The notes: generated from the letters alone by a model not told the origin. A stretch of 64,000 nt of DNA from Actinoallomurus purpureus (GCF_024055795.1 NZ_JAMXMY010000001.1:1-64000); one strand, 5' to 3'; positions 17,694-26,260 are shown, numbered from the stretch's first letter. Numbers and translations are program-made.

Positions 17694-18461
17694 ATGCGGG
17701 CACACGATGACGACGCCTTCGTCTCCCACGTCACGAGTCGGCTCGCGAGCTTGCCGGGCGTACGCGCCGTCGCGCTGGGCGGCTCGCGTGCCACCGGCGC
17801 CCACCGGCCGGACAGCGACTGGGACTTCGCGATCTACTACCGAGACGCGTTCGCGCCCGACGACCTGCGTGCCCTCGGCTGGTCCGGGCAGGTCTCCGAG
17901 ATCGGCGAATGGGGCGGCGGCGTGTTCAACGGCGGTGCCTGGTTGACCGTCGACGACCGGAAGGTCGACGTCCACTACCGGGACCTCGACGACGTGGAGC
18001 ACCGCCTCGCCGAGGCACGCGAGGGCCGTTTCGCGATCGAGCGGCTGATGTTCCACCTCGCGGGCATCCCGACCTACCTCGTCGTGGCCGAGCTTGCCGT
18101 CAACCGGGTCCTGCACGGCACCCTGCCACGACCGCGCTATCCCGAGGCGCTCCGGCGGCGAGCCGCCGACCGGTGGTGGGGCGACGCCCGGCTCACCCTC
18201 GGCTACGCCCGCGCCGCCCACGCCCCGCACGGACACGTCGCCGGCTGCGCGGGGGCGATCGCGACCGCCGCCTGTCAGGCGGCGCACGCGGTGCTGGCCG
18301 CGCGAGGCCAGTGGGTGACCAACGAGAAGACCCTGCTCGACCGCGCCGGCCTGCGCGGCGTCGACCGCCTCCTCGGCGCGCTCACTCCGGATCCCGCCGC
18401 CCTGACCACCACGGTCGATGAGACATCCGCCCTACTGGAGACCGCGGTCACGACCGCCTGA
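17694..18461 (+). CDS. Nucleotidyltransferase-fold protein
   Basis: 255 aa. The polymerase-beta-type nucleotidyltransferase core is clear: GGSRATGAHRPDSDWDFAIYY supplies the GS motif and the D-x-D metal ligands, and a later Asp lies in VDDRKVDVHYRD. The C-terminal half is helical and contains AVNRVLHGTLPRPRYPEALR, similar to aminoglycoside adenylyltransferase-like and MNT-type enzymes. The substrate is not evident (aminoglycoside, tRNA or protein targets occur in this superfamily). No HEPN partner is adjacent. It starts at an ATG with no strong Shine-Dalgarno. Confidence 0.82.
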   Translation: MRAHDDDAFVSHVTSRLASLPGVRAVALGGSRATGAHRPDSDWDFAIYYRDAFAPDDLRALGWSGQVSEIGEWGGGVFNGGAWLTVDDRKVDVHYRDLDDVEHRLAEAREGRFAIERLMFHLAGIPTYLVVAELAVNRVLHGTLPRPRYPEALRRRAADRWWGDARLTLGYARAAHAPHGHVAGCAGAIATAACQAAHAVLAARGQWVTNEKTLLDRAGLRGVDRLLGALTPDPAALTTTVDETSALLETAVTTA

Positions 18462-18468
18462 GAACGGT

Positions 18469-18513
18469 TCATGCCGTCCCGACGTCGTGAGCGGTGCCCT
18501 CGGCGATGAGCTG
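18469..18513 (-). pseudogene. 3'-end remnant of an ECF41-type sigma factor gene
   Basis: Reading leftwards it encodes QLIAEGTAHDVGTA and a stop, matching the last residues of the intact ECF41 gene at 35.1 kb (QAIAEGTAHEVRTRRP). Twenty-four bases (18485-18508) are identical to 35099-35122. With the ATP-grasp copies next to each, this shows that both ends of the 18.5-35 kb segment share duplicated sequence. Confidence 0.6.
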
Positions 18514-18655
18514 ACGGAAGAATCCGCCGGCACGGGCGCGGCGTGAAGGCCCGTCCGGGGCCGGCGGGGTGAGGTGTTGAAACGATCGACTTTCGACGCG
18601 GGCCGCCAAGAATTCCGTTGCTCCGGGTGCTGCTCACGCTGGGAGGATCGCCGGG

Positions 18656-19444
18656 GTGAGCACACGTCGATCGTTCCTGTTGCCGCCGCGCGCGACCACG
18701 ACGGGTCGGCTTCTGGCTGAGGCGGCCGCGTGGCGGGGCATGGACGTGCGCACAGTGCCCGCAGAACCGATTCCGGCCGACCTGAGGGGACGCGCCCATC
18801 TTTACGGCGGCGAACGCTTCGCCGACGCGATGGCGTCCGCGCTGGACGTGGCGCTGCTGGAGCCGCCCCTCGATCTGCTGCCGGCCCTGCCCGCGTACTT
18901 CACCGGTCGGCATGTCGAGCTGATCACCCTGGGGCAGGCTCGGCGGCACCGGGTCCCCCGCTTCGTCAAGCCGGCCGCCGGAAAGCTTTTTTCGGCCGGA
19001 GTTCGTCCAGACGGCACCGGCCTGCCGACGCACCTTCCCGCCGAACTCCCCGTGCTGTCCGCCGAGCCGGTCGCGTTCGCCGAGGAGTACCGCCTCCACG
19101 TCCTGGACGGCGAGGTGCGCGCCGCGAGCCGCTACGCGCTTTCCGGGGTTCTCGACAGCGCGCCGCTGCCGCCGAGGCATCCCGCGCTCGGCTTCGGCGC
19201 CGAGCTGATGGATCACCTGGTCGGCGGGCTGCCGGGCGCTGTCGTCGTCGACATCGGAATCCTTTCCGACAGCGGCCGGTTCGCCGTCGTCGAGGCCAAT
19301 GAGGCATGGTTCAGCAACTCCTACGCCGCGGACGCCGACCGAGTCCTGGACGTCGTCCTGCGGGCCGCGGGACCCGGGCACGACGTACGGGACACCGATC
19401 GGCGCTTCGTACGGAGGACGGCGGGCTGCGTCACGACGGCATGA
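18656..19444 (+). CDS. ATP-grasp domain protein (complete copy)
   Basis: 262 aa. It resembles the small actinomycete ATP-grasp/DUF4343-type proteins: a Rossmann-like N-terminal part (LLPPRATTTGRLLAEAAAWRGMDV), a central lysine in FVKPAAGKLFSAGV, the acidic AFAEEYRLHVLDGEV strand, and the C-terminal metal/ATP-binding VVDIGILSDSGRFAVVEANEAWFSNSY. Enzymes of this fold ligate carboxylates to amines with ATP; the substrate is not known. GTG start preceded by GGAGG. A diverged C-terminal copy lies at 34638-35033. Confidence 0.75.
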   Translation: MSTRRSFLLPPRATTTGRLLAEAAAWRGMDVRTVPAEPIPADLRGRAHLYGGERFADAMASALDVALLEPPLDLLPALPAYFTGRHVELITLGQARRHRVPRFVKPAAGKLFSAGVRPDGTGLPTHLPAELPVLSAEPVAFAEEYRLHVLDGEVRAASRYALSGVLDSAPLPPRHPALGFGAELMDHLVGGLPGAVVVDIGILSDSGRFAVVEANEAWFSNSYAADADRVLDVVLRAAGPGHDVRDTDRRFVRRTAGCVTTA

Positions 19445-19585
19445 CCCCATTCGGCCTCCCGCCGAGCGGCTCCGAGCATGAAGCGTGAGGTTAGCCGGCT
19501 TCTGGGCATTGGGACTGAAATGGGAAGGCGCGGTCCGTGCCGTCGGACGCCGTGAGCGTCGATCACACGAACCGCGCCGGGTTGG

Positions 19586-19714
19586 TCAGCGGCCGGTGTC
19601 GTCAGTCGTGACTTGTGCCATCAAGCCGGCGACCTCCTGCCAGATAACCGGCGTGACCTCGACGCAGGCCTCATCGTTGACAGCTCCGCTGCGGGAGTTC
19701 TTGCGCCAATGCAT
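19586..19714 (-). CDS. DUF397 small protein
   Basis: 42-aa DUF397 protein (MHWRKNSRSG, then NDEACVEV). DUF397 proteins are partners of the XRE-DUF5753 regulators just upstream on the same strand, as in the WhiJ-type modules that affect development in Streptomyces. The frame is open and of normal length for short members, but its regulator is frameshifted, so it may no longer act. Confidence 0.6.
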   Translation of the reverse strand: MHWRKNSRSGAVNDEACVEVTPVIWQEVAGLMAQVTTDDTGR

Positions 19715-20310
19715 CGCCACTCCATCGCCTCCAATCGCCGTTCGATTAGCACGCGCGAGGCGTCGTCGGACGCTGCTTTCTGTCCGATCAGGTCGAAGTC
19801 CAATCGAAACTCTCCGACCTCGCCGCACATCTCGATCAGCCGGCCACCTCGCGCTGCTCCAGCGTAGGCGATATCGCGCGAATCGAGGCTGATGATGCGG
19901 AACGGACCGTCCTTGCCGATATGGGCACCTGTCGAGCGTGGGATGACGCGGATGGAGATGTGTGGCCGCTGCATCAGTTCGAGCAGGTGGCGGAGCTGTG
20001 TCTGCATGCCTCGACGCCGCCGATGCGGTCGTCGAGCACGTTCTCGTCCAGCAATGCCCAGACGTAGGGCGGATCCGGCCTCTCCAAGATCGCGGCCTGC
20101 CGCTCCATCCTGGCTTTGAGAATCTTTTTCAGGTCCTTGGCGTTGCTACTGGCCAGCAGCAAGGCGCGTGCGTAGTCCTCTGTTTGGAACGGGGGCGGGA
20201 TGTACTGCCCTTGATAGATCCTGATCAGCCGGGCGATGGCTTCGTACGCGGTGACCGACTGGGCCCAGTCGGGGTTGTGGTCCTTTGTGCCGCCGAGGTC
20301 GCCGCCGGCC
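19715..20310 (-). pseudogene. Frameshifted XRE/DUF5753 regulator remnant
   Basis: Pieces of one DUF5753 domain appear in two frames: IYQGQYIPPPFQTEDYARALLLAS...NAKDLKKILKARMERQAAILERPDPPYVWALLDENVL down to GGVE near 20010, and then, in another frame, QLRHLLELMQRPHISIRVIPRS through SRDIAYAGAARGGRLIE to VLIERRLEAME near 19715. The N-terminal helix-turn-helix is missing. So the gene has lost its start and carries a frameshift around 20005-20012. The intact equivalent is at 37875-38690. Confidence 0.7.
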
Positions 20311-20584
20311 TCTACGACAAGAAGACTAAGAAGGCCGCCCGCTCACCGAGAAGTCGTCCCACATGGGATGAGCAAGACACCATCTTCTGAGCGGCTGGGC
20401 GAGCGCCCTCTTGATGAGGGAACGATCTGTGGTACATGGTGACAGTAAAGAAAGGTAGCCGCGAGGGCGTGTGCCATCGAGAGGACCGCCGTAACGATCG
20501 AAGTGAGCGAGCCGCAGACACCGTTGGACGAGTGCGCTCCCGTGGCGGCCTGCCGCTATTGCCCGACCGGCTGACAGAGTAATC

Positions 20585-22087
20585 GTGGGTATCGATAGGT
20601 CCGCCAGCACCGACGCGGGCGTCGAGCAGATCGAAGAGAAGAAGCCAGCCGGCCGCCCCGCTTCCCCACCCGATCGCCCTGGCCAGGAACCCGAAGGCGT
20701 CCCGTCTCGGCGAGAGTCCCGCAGGACAGTGGCTGCCCTGAACGAGCAGGCTGCCAAGAAACCCGCCGAAGTCGCCGACAAGGGCACACCCAAGGCGACG
20801 AGCGAGCAGGGCTCCGTGGTCGCAGAGAAGGAACCAGGGTCGTCCGCCACATCACAGGCGGCCGAGACGAGCGGGACCGCCGGCAAGGACCGTCTGTCCT
20901 TTGGACCATACGACGACGACCGCGACCAAAGTGACGATGCTTCCGGCGGGAAGCTGAGGAGTCCGGAGTCCGTATCCCCGGCACAGGAAGATCCCGGCGA
21001 GGTTGCGAACGGTCGCCGCGACGATCCCGCCGACGCGGGCGGTGATGGCGAGGCGCAAGAGGACCACCAGCAAGCAGCCAGTACGCCGGAGGCCGCGACC
21101 GAACAGCCGCCCTTGGAGCGCACTGACAAGGCGCACGAGGTCAAGCCTCCGCAGATCGTCGGCGACTATTACCCGAGCATCCCGCCGACCGCGCAAGATC
21201 GATATCTCGTCCGCGACAAGTCCAACCCGGTGCCCATCTTCGACGGCCCACCGACCCGCGACCAGGTCGCCCAGAACGACGTTGGTGACTGCGGCATCGT
21301 CGCTACCCTCGGCTCGGTGGCTGAGCATCGCCCAGAAGCGATCAAGAACGCCATCAAGCAGGTCGGCGACGGTGAGTATGAGATCACTCTGCATGAGGTC
21401 ACCGAAGCCACCCCAGCCGACCCTGTCGCCCGGCCCACGGGAGATGTGAAGACCTATCGCGTGAATGACGAACTCCCTGTCCGGACTGACGACCCCACGC
21501 GGCCGCTCGTCGGTATTGGTGCGGAATCCTGTGGGTGGGCCGCGATCATGGAGAAGGCGATCGCCGCCGAAGATCAGACCTGGGATACGAGCAAGAATGC
21601 CAACTGGGACCAGGAGTGGACGACCTGGCATAAGCCGGCGGTCGACCGGGACCGTGCGAGCGCCGGACTCGGGGCGTCTCCCAACGACGCGCCGAGGGGG
21701 TATAACCGGCTCGACATCGGCTCCACCGCGTACCAGCGGGCTGACCTACTCGCCAAGCTGACCGGAGAGGACGCCGAAGTGCGCCGCATCCCCGACGAGC
21801 AACAGGGCGAGCAAGCGCTACTCGACACCTTCCGAGACCAACTCAACGCAGGAAAACCTGTGCTCGTCGGCACCCGCGGTACCCGCGTGGCCGGTGAGCA
21901 ATTCCCCAATAGGCTTGTGGCTGGGCATGCGTACGAAGTGACGAAGATAGAGAACGATGAACTTTATCTCCGTAACCCGTGGGGAAGGCGCCACCCAGAT
22001 CCAATGGACGCAAAAACATTCTGGGAGTATTATCGCCGCTACAATTATGACGGCACCCGTGGCGGCCACTTCACTACGCTAAAATGA
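20585..22087 (+). CDS. Calpain-like cysteine protease, candidate polymorphic toxin
   Basis: 500 aa. Residues 1-190 are disordered and rich in Glu, Ala, Pro and Lys. Residues ~195-500 form a C2 calpain-type papain-fold domain: QNDVGDCGIVATLGSVA holds oxyanion Gln230 and nucleophile Cys236, AGHAYEVTKIE holds His448, and LRNPWGRR holds Asn464. All catalytic residues are present. There is no signal peptide and no WXG100, LXG or other trafficking domain. Bacterial calpain domains often are toxin tips of contact-dependent systems, and the small gene 7 bases downstream fits an immunity gene. Alternatively it is an intracellular protease. GTG start with a weak RBS. Confidence 0.8.
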   Translation: MGIDRSASTDAGVEQIEEKKPAGRPASPPDRPGQEPEGVPSRRESRRTVAALNEQAAKKPAEVADKGTPKATSEQGSVVAEKEPGSSATSQAAETSGTAGKDRLSFGPYDDDRDQSDDASGGKLRSPESVSPAQEDPGEVANGRRDDPADAGGDGEAQEDHQQAASTPEAATEQPPLERTDKAHEVKPPQIVGDYYPSIPPTAQDRYLVRDKSNPVPIFDGPPTRDQVAQNDVGDCGIVATLGSVAEHRPEAIKNAIKQVGDGEYEITLHEVTEATPADPVARPTGDVKTYRVNDELPVRTDDPTRPLVGIGAESCGWAAIMEKAIAAEDQTWDTSKNANWDQEWTTWHKPAVDRDRASAGLGASPNDAPRGYNRLDIGSTAYQRADLLAKLTGEDAEVRRIPDEQQGEQALLDTFRDQLNAGKPVLVGTRGTRVAGEQFPNRLVAGHAYEVTKIENDELYLRNPWGRRHPDPMDAKTFWEYYRRYNYDGTRGGHFTTLK

Positions 22088-22094
22088 GGTTACG

Positions 22095-22367
22095 ATGACC
22101 GATTATCTTCCAGGAACGATCGATCTTTACGGCGGCATACCTCGTCGGCTCGGAGGTGGAGAATTCATTGCAGGTGACAGCTATCTGGATGATCAGGATC
22201 GTTTGGAGGTCAGTCTGACCGTCGATGATGATGCTGGAGAGCGTGACATCAAGTGTCACGAAGGGGATGTCTTTGACTTCGCTGGTGCTACCTGGCGGGT
22301 TACGACGATCTTCGAGGTATCTATGAGCGCGCGACGGCGTATTGCAACTCTCTCGAAGGATCAATAG
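22095..22367 (+). CDS. Small DUF6406-like protein, candidate immunity protein
   Basis: 90-aa acidic beta-rich protein (IDLYGGIPRRLGGGEFIAG, RLEVSLTVDDDAGERDIKC, GDVFDFAGATWRVTTIF). The pattern resembles the DUF6406 family of small actinomycete proteins, but I am not certain. It begins 7 bases after the calpain gene with a GAGGT-type RBS, so the two are translated together. Position, size and acidity make it the candidate inhibitor of the protease; function is inferred only. Confidence 0.6.
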   Translation: MTDYLPGTIDLYGGIPRRLGGGEFIAGDSYLDDQDRLEVSLTVDDDAGERDIKCHEGDVFDFAGATWRVTTIFEVSMSARRRIATLSKDQ

Positions 22368-22421
22368 CCGGGTTGGGTCTTTCTGCGGCAACCGACCCAC
22401 AGCCGCACTTCCAACGCGGTC

Positions 22422-22511
22422 CTATGCGCAAGCGCTGGTCACAAAGCTGGTGACGTCGACGCATCCCTGGTCGTAGACACCTCCACTGCGGGAGCTCTTG
22501 CGCCACTGCAT
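22422..22511 (-). pseudogene. DUF397 fragment (29 aa)
   Basis: MQWRKSSRSGGVYDQGCVDV and a few more residues, then a stop. It is the N-terminal half of a DUF397 protein with the conserved WRKSSRSG and a VDV in place of VEV; the usual second half is gone. Confidence 0.6.
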
Positions 22512-22601
22512 CGCGACGGTGGCCTCTAATCGCGTTAGTTGAGAACGCGCGGGGCATCCTCGGACGCCCCTCGCGTCGCCTGTGTGAACCGTGAGTGATG
22601 G

Positions 22602-22730
22602 TCAGCAGCCAGTGCCGTCGGTCATGAGTTGCGTCAGCACACTGGCGGCTTCGTGTGAGGTCAGTGGCGCCACCTCGACGCACGCCTCGTCGTTGACCCC
22701 ACCGCTAACTGAGCTTTCTTCCTTCGTTCG
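22602..22730 (-). pseudogene. DUF397 C-terminal fragment
   Basis: In this frame the phrase SSVSGGVNDEACVEVAPLTS and a DGTGC end match a DUF397 protein lacking its first residues. The same bases are read in another frame as the tail of the 83-aa protein starting at 22912, so a deletion seems to have joined the two genes. Confidence 0.55.
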
Positions 22731-22912
22731 ATGAACGCGACGAACTCCTGTGGTCCCGCCATGTCGAACCACTCCAGCGCGACGTCGAGGAAGACCAGCT
22801 GATCTCTGTCGGTGGCCGCGACCCAGACCGGCTCCGACGTACGCCGCCACAACGGCACGCCGTCGATCGTGCCTGCACTGATCCAACCGGGAGGTGCCGG
22901 ATCTGTCATCGT
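22661..22912 (-). CDS. Small hypothetical protein downstream of HATPase gene
   Basis: 83 aa. Starts with MTDPAPPGWISAGTIDGVPL and WRRTSEPVWVAATDRDQLVF, with a perfect AAGGAG RBS, 13 bases after the HATPase gene. The last ~18 residues come from out-of-frame DUF397 sequence, so the natural C-terminus is probably lost. The family is unknown to me; such small genes accompany HATPase/XRE/DUF397 sets. Confidence 0.55.
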   Translation of the reverse strand, partial: TMTDPAPPGWISAGTIDGVPLWRRTSEPVWVAATDRDQLVFLDVALEWFDMAGPQEFVAFIERRKKAQLAVGSTTRRASRWRH

Positions 22913-22925
22913 TTCTCTCCTTCGT

Positions 22926-23345
22926 CTACGGTCCGACCCTCGCCCAGACCACCTTTCCGCAGGCCGTCGTCGACCGGTACCAGCCAAGCCGCTGGTCGGA
23001 CAGCTCGTAGGCCAGCGCGAGTCCGCGGCCGGACTCGCCGTACTCGGTCGGCGGAAGGATCTTGGGAAGGTTGTCGGGGTCGGGATCCCAGACGGCCAGC
23101 TCCAGAAGGTTCCGGCCGGCTTGGCTGGAGACCCACACGTGTATTTCCTTGCCCTCGTAGAGCCGTACCGCGTTGGTGGCCAGCTCTGTGAGGATGAGCT
23201 GTCCGGTGAATCTGGCGTTCTCGGACAGGCCCCAGGTGTCAACGGCTTGATCAACCAGATTACGGACGAGATAGACGTTCTCCGCGTAAGCGAACATCTT
23301 AAGATCGAATCTGTGGGGAATCTCGTACAGTCGCGTGATGTCCAT
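22926..23345 (-). CDS. RsbW-like ATP-binding protein (HATPase_c_2)
   Basis: 139-aa GHKL ATPase of the anti-sigma/serine-kinase type common in actinomycetes. N box: LILTELATNAVRLYEG; G1: AVWDPDPDNLPKIL; G2: ESGRGLALAYELSDQRLGW; and the terminal GKVVWARV. It has no receiver or sensor domain. Genes of this kind sit beside XRE-DUF5753 and DUF397 genes, as at 37.3-38.8 kb in this window. Here the neighbours are fragments. ATG at 23345 chosen; a GTG at 23354 is possible. Confidence 0.82.
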   Translation of the reverse strand: MDITRLYEIPHRFDLKMFAYAENVYLVRNLVDQAVDTWGLSENARFTGQLILTELATNAVRLYEGKEIHVWVSSQAGRNLLELAVWDPDPDNLPKILPPTEYGESGRGLALAYELSDQRLGWYRSTTACGKVVWARVGP

Positions 23346-23846
23346 GCACGTCACGTCCTTCGGATCGGCCTGCCGAAAGACTGATCCGGCGCGCCGATGC
23401 CTGCCACAATTCCGGAGCCTCTGAAAAGCCGGGCATCGCTGTGGCAGCGTCAAACAAGACCGGTTCGGGCGCTGCGCCGTGGAATCGGCCAGCCGGTGAC
23501 CTGCGGCGCTGATGCGCTCATCACGGTATGTCCCAACAGCGGATCGGCTGGTCGAACGATGATCCTTGGTGAAGGTTTCCAACAGACGCTTGAGGCACTC
23601 GCGACATCTGGTCTGACTACACGGAGTCGTGAGCGGGCACGCAATACGACCAGGTCGACGCGTTTTAACCCACTTACGCGACAAAGCGCACATATAGTGC
23701 GATAGGTGGGTCGATGAAGGTCAGATTCGTGTCATATGTTGTCCATACCCGGAGGAGAGTCGATTTCGATCATGTTAGACGAAGCAATCAATCCGAGACT
23801 CGATCGGGAACCATGTGACGGATCGCGTTGTCTGAGAGGAATGCAG
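23346..23846. other. Upstream region without a convincing gene; short palindrome
   Basis: 500 bases, AT-richer than the flanks. I see no conserved protein in any frame. A palindrome cgcac-atata-gtgcg lies at 23687-23701, about 145 bases before the lipoprotein start, and could be an operator. Confidence 0.4.
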
Positions 23847-24140
23847 GTGCGAACCCATCTTTTCGGCGCTCTGACCGTGCTCCTCTGTTCGGCCTCCGCT
23901 CTCGCGGCCTGCGGTGACCAACCCAGTCCTTGTCCGAGTCCGGCGGGGTCTACTCAGGACGCCGATCGCGCGCCACGCATGCGGCCGCCCCGTGAGGGCG
24001 CCTCTTACTCTCGCCGGTTCGGCCCAAAGGGCCTCGGGCGCCCCGGAGCGCCTGTTGTCGGGACCCCGCAATGCTTGCACCAACTGGACATAGCCGTCAC
24101 GCGCGGGACGGTGGCAGCTCCCTTCCCAACTGATCCGTAG
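23847..24140 (+). CDS. Short putative lipoprotein
   Basis: 97 aa. MRTHLFGALTVLLCSASALAAC is a clear lipoprotein signal with lipobox LAAC. The mature part is short, Pro/Arg-rich and without a recognisable domain, so it could be a truncated gene. I prefer the GTG at 23847, 6 bases after GAGAGGA, to the ATG two codons earlier, which lies too near the same site. Confidence 0.5.
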   Translation: MRTHLFGALTVLLCSASALAACGDQPSPCPSPAGSTQDADRAPRMRPPREGASYSRRFGPKGLGRPGAPVVGTPQCLHQLDIAVTRGTVAAPFPTDP

Positions 24141-24314
24141 CAAGATCGACGGTGTCCACAGCCGTCCAGAATTGTCCCCTGACCTGTCTTGCGCCGATAC
24201 GTCGTCCAGATCGGTCCACGGCTACCGAGGCCGTTGTTAGGAGAAGCGTTAGCAAGCTCGCCTACGTTGCCGCCGCGGTTCGTGGGCAACCCGACCCGTA
24301 CCGCGGTCCGCAGG

Positions 24315-24962
24315 TCACTGTTGCCTGGAATCAATAAGAATTTCAGTGATCTCGGCAGTTGTTTTCGGGACTATTGGCCTTGCCTGTACATTCCACACTG
24401 CGGCGCCGTTTATACCTGATGTATGCGCACTATTAGAGTAGCTAATCTTTCGATACAGGGTCGTATCGCGCGAGAGTTCTGCTACGCCTCCAGCATCTGG
24501 AGTGTCGACCAGTTGTTTATATTCTGCCGCAAGGCGGGCGCTAGGCATCTCGACCCAGGAGATGGCAACCACCATTTCCGAATAGCCTACCTGCACGTAT
24601 GCGCGGGCTAGCCACTTGCATGGATTCGACTTGAAAAATTTGTGAACCTGCCCGTATGAATGAGCTGCACAATCAGTGTCGAACCTCATTGCGAGGCTGG
24701 CCTTATGCCCGCTGGCCACTAGCGTAGCCTCGGCCCGTTTGAAGCCTGCTTGAGCCACAGCAGGTATTGCATTATTAGATAGTCGAGCACGGCTTGCCGG
24801 TCGCGGCTTCAGGGCGCCGGAACCTCCTCCCGATCCTGTCATCGTAATGGTAAAAGCTCCAACGGTGACAGTGGCAGCAATACCTACTCCCGCAGCAGGA
24901 TGCCTCCAATGCGCCCTAACCCGCGTACCGTCCTTCCTGTAATACTCCGGTATATGAGGCAT
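24315..24962 (-). CDS. Hypothetical protein with N-terminal membrane helix
   Basis: 215 aa. It opens with MPHIPEYYRKDGTRVRAHWR, a basic motif often seen on mobile-element proteins of actinomycetes, followed by one hydrophobic segment (AAGVGIAATVTVGAFTITMTG). The exterior part has two Cys pairs (DTDCAAHSYG, SNPCKWLARAYVQVGY) and resembles a small globular domain. Base composition is clearly lower in GC than the window average, suggesting recent acquisition. Function unknown. Confidence 0.6.
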   Translation of the reverse strand: MPHIPEYYRKDGTRVRAHWRHPAAGVGIAATVTVGAFTITMTGSGGGSGALKPRPASRARLSNNAIPAVAQAGFKRAEATLVASGHKASLAMRFDTDCAAHSYGQVHKFFKSNPCKWLARAYVQVGYSEMVVAISWVEMPSARLAAEYKQLVDTPDAGGVAELSRDTTLYRKISYSNSAHTSGINGAAVWNVQARPIVPKTTAEITEILIDSRQQ

Positions 24963-25215
24963 ATTCCCGCCTATGGTATCGACGTCGGGAGGTGATAATA
25001 TCTGACAGCTTCATCAGTGTCGGTGCGGTTTGACACACTTCCGCATGATCGTCGAATAGATCTTCACAACCCAATGACTTCTTCGCCGCAGCAAGATCGA
25101 GAACAAGGTGAACCGGGCCGCAGTGCCGACTGCGGCCCGAGGACCGGAGGCGCCGCGTTTGCCGATCGGCCCAACCCCGTGGTGTGTGCAACCACCCACA
25201 GCGATCGTCACGGCC

Positions 25216-25773
25216 TCACTCGGGTTTACGTGGCCTTGGATCGACGAAAAAGGAGCCAGCAAGGTCGATTGACGTCAATCCAAGTTCCTCGCGCGCCCTA
25301 CTTAGAAACATCCCATGTGCATCGTAAATGAGCGTGAGATGCTTCTGTATCCGGAAAACTGCGCCGGGATTTCCGACACCAAATGCATATAGCGCCTCGA
25401 GCCCCCGATAAAGCTGTTCATGGACCGTAGATGCCGCAGAGAGCGTAGCGGGTTCTTCGCAGACGAGACAGACCTCGTGGTAGAGGTGATGGAGTTCGTT
25501 GGCCGCCTTCTCCCAGTCGTCCATTGCGATGCTTTCGCGCTCCTTGTTTCCTGCACCCTCCCAGACCTCATGAAGCGCAAGGCGGAAGTCTTCCGAAGCG
25601 CGAAGGTAACGTGCGTATAGGCCGCGCTTATCTGCCGTGCGCTCGCTACGCTTTTTTCGTTCGTACTCTTGCCCATCGCGCACGAGCTGCCACCGATGGC
25701 TTGCGTAGGCGATTCCCCCCTGTGCGACGGAAGTGAGACCGACGCCGGCAAGAGCCGCTATCGCTGCGTTCAC
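25216..25773 (-). CDS. Hypothetical protein, membrane-anchored helical
   Basis: 185 aa. A short N-terminal hydrophobic segment (AAIAALAGVGLTSVAQGGIAYA) precedes a charged helical body (WQLVRDGQEYERKKRSER, LHHLYHEVCLVCEEPATLSA, AVFRIQKHLTLIYDAHGMF). This resembles the small DUF-type membrane/coiled proteins frequent in genomic islands. No catalytic motif is visible. Lower GC than neighbours. It is divergent from the repeat-containing ORF at 25814. Confidence 0.6.
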   Translation of the reverse strand: MNAAIAALAGVGLTSVAQGGIAYASHRWQLVRDGQEYERKKRSERTADKRGLYARYLRASEDFRLALHEVWEGAGNKERESIAMDDWEKAANELHHLYHEVCLVCEEPATLSAASTVHEQLYRGLEALYAFGVGNPGAVFRIQKHLTLIYDAHGMFLSRAREELGLTSIDLAGSFFVDPRPRKPE

Positions 25774-25813
25774 GGCTCAAATTTTAATAGCGACACGTTC
25801 ACCTCGTCTTCTC

Positions 25814-26260
25814 ATGGCCAATATTGTCCTACTCCACGATTGCTTAGACGCTGCAGCAGGCAGCAGGCAGCAGGCAGCAGGCAGCAGGCAGCAGGCGACC
25901 AATGTCGACCTGGATCACGACCAGCGCGGCAACACTGGCGACCTGTCGTACGACCACGTCACAGGCGACCTCCAGCCCGCCAACGGCGCCCGCATCTCCC
26001 GGCTGGCGCGGTATCGGGAGAAAGACGACTGGAGCGGCACGGGGATCAAGCTGGGTGACAAGGTTCCCGGGGAGTACGAGTGCCTTCAGACGCCGGCCAA
26101 GGAGTGGCGGCAGCGATTCACCAGAGATGATCTGGCGGCAGACACGATCGTCGCGTGCGTCAAGACCGCCGAGGGGGAGCTTGGCTACCTGGTGATCGGC
26201 CGTAACCCTCACCACAAGCCGGTGGCGTACCACGTATATTCCTACGTCTGGGTTCGCTGA
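25814..26260 (+). CDS. Hypothetical protein with in-frame heptanucleotide repeats
   Basis: 148 aa if started at the ATG at 25814. The N-terminal part (about residues 12-28) is encoded by six perfect copies of a 7-base unit, read as GSRQQAAGSRQQ. The conserved-looking body starts at ATNVDLDHDQRGNTGDLSYD and continues with GARISRLARYREKDDWSG and DDLAADTIVACVKTAEGELG to YHVYSYVWV. It looks like a C-terminal domain of a larger secreted or kinase-linked protein whose first part is lost. Because the repeat unit is not a multiple of three, each gain or loss of a copy changes the frame. Confidence 0.45.
   Translation: MANIVLLHDCLDAAAGSRQQAAGSRQQATNVDLDHDQRGNTGDLSYDHVTGDLQPANGARISRLARYREKDDWSGTGIKLGDKVPGEYECLQTPAKEWRQRFTRDDLAADTIVACVKTAEGELGYLVIGRNPHHKPVAYHVYSYVWVR
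25855..25896 (+). repeat. Six tandem copies of AGCAGGC
   Basis: Perfect 7-base unit repeated six times without interruption. It lies inside the start region of the ORF at 25814-26260 and can be read through in two plus-strand frames. Confidence 0.95.
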
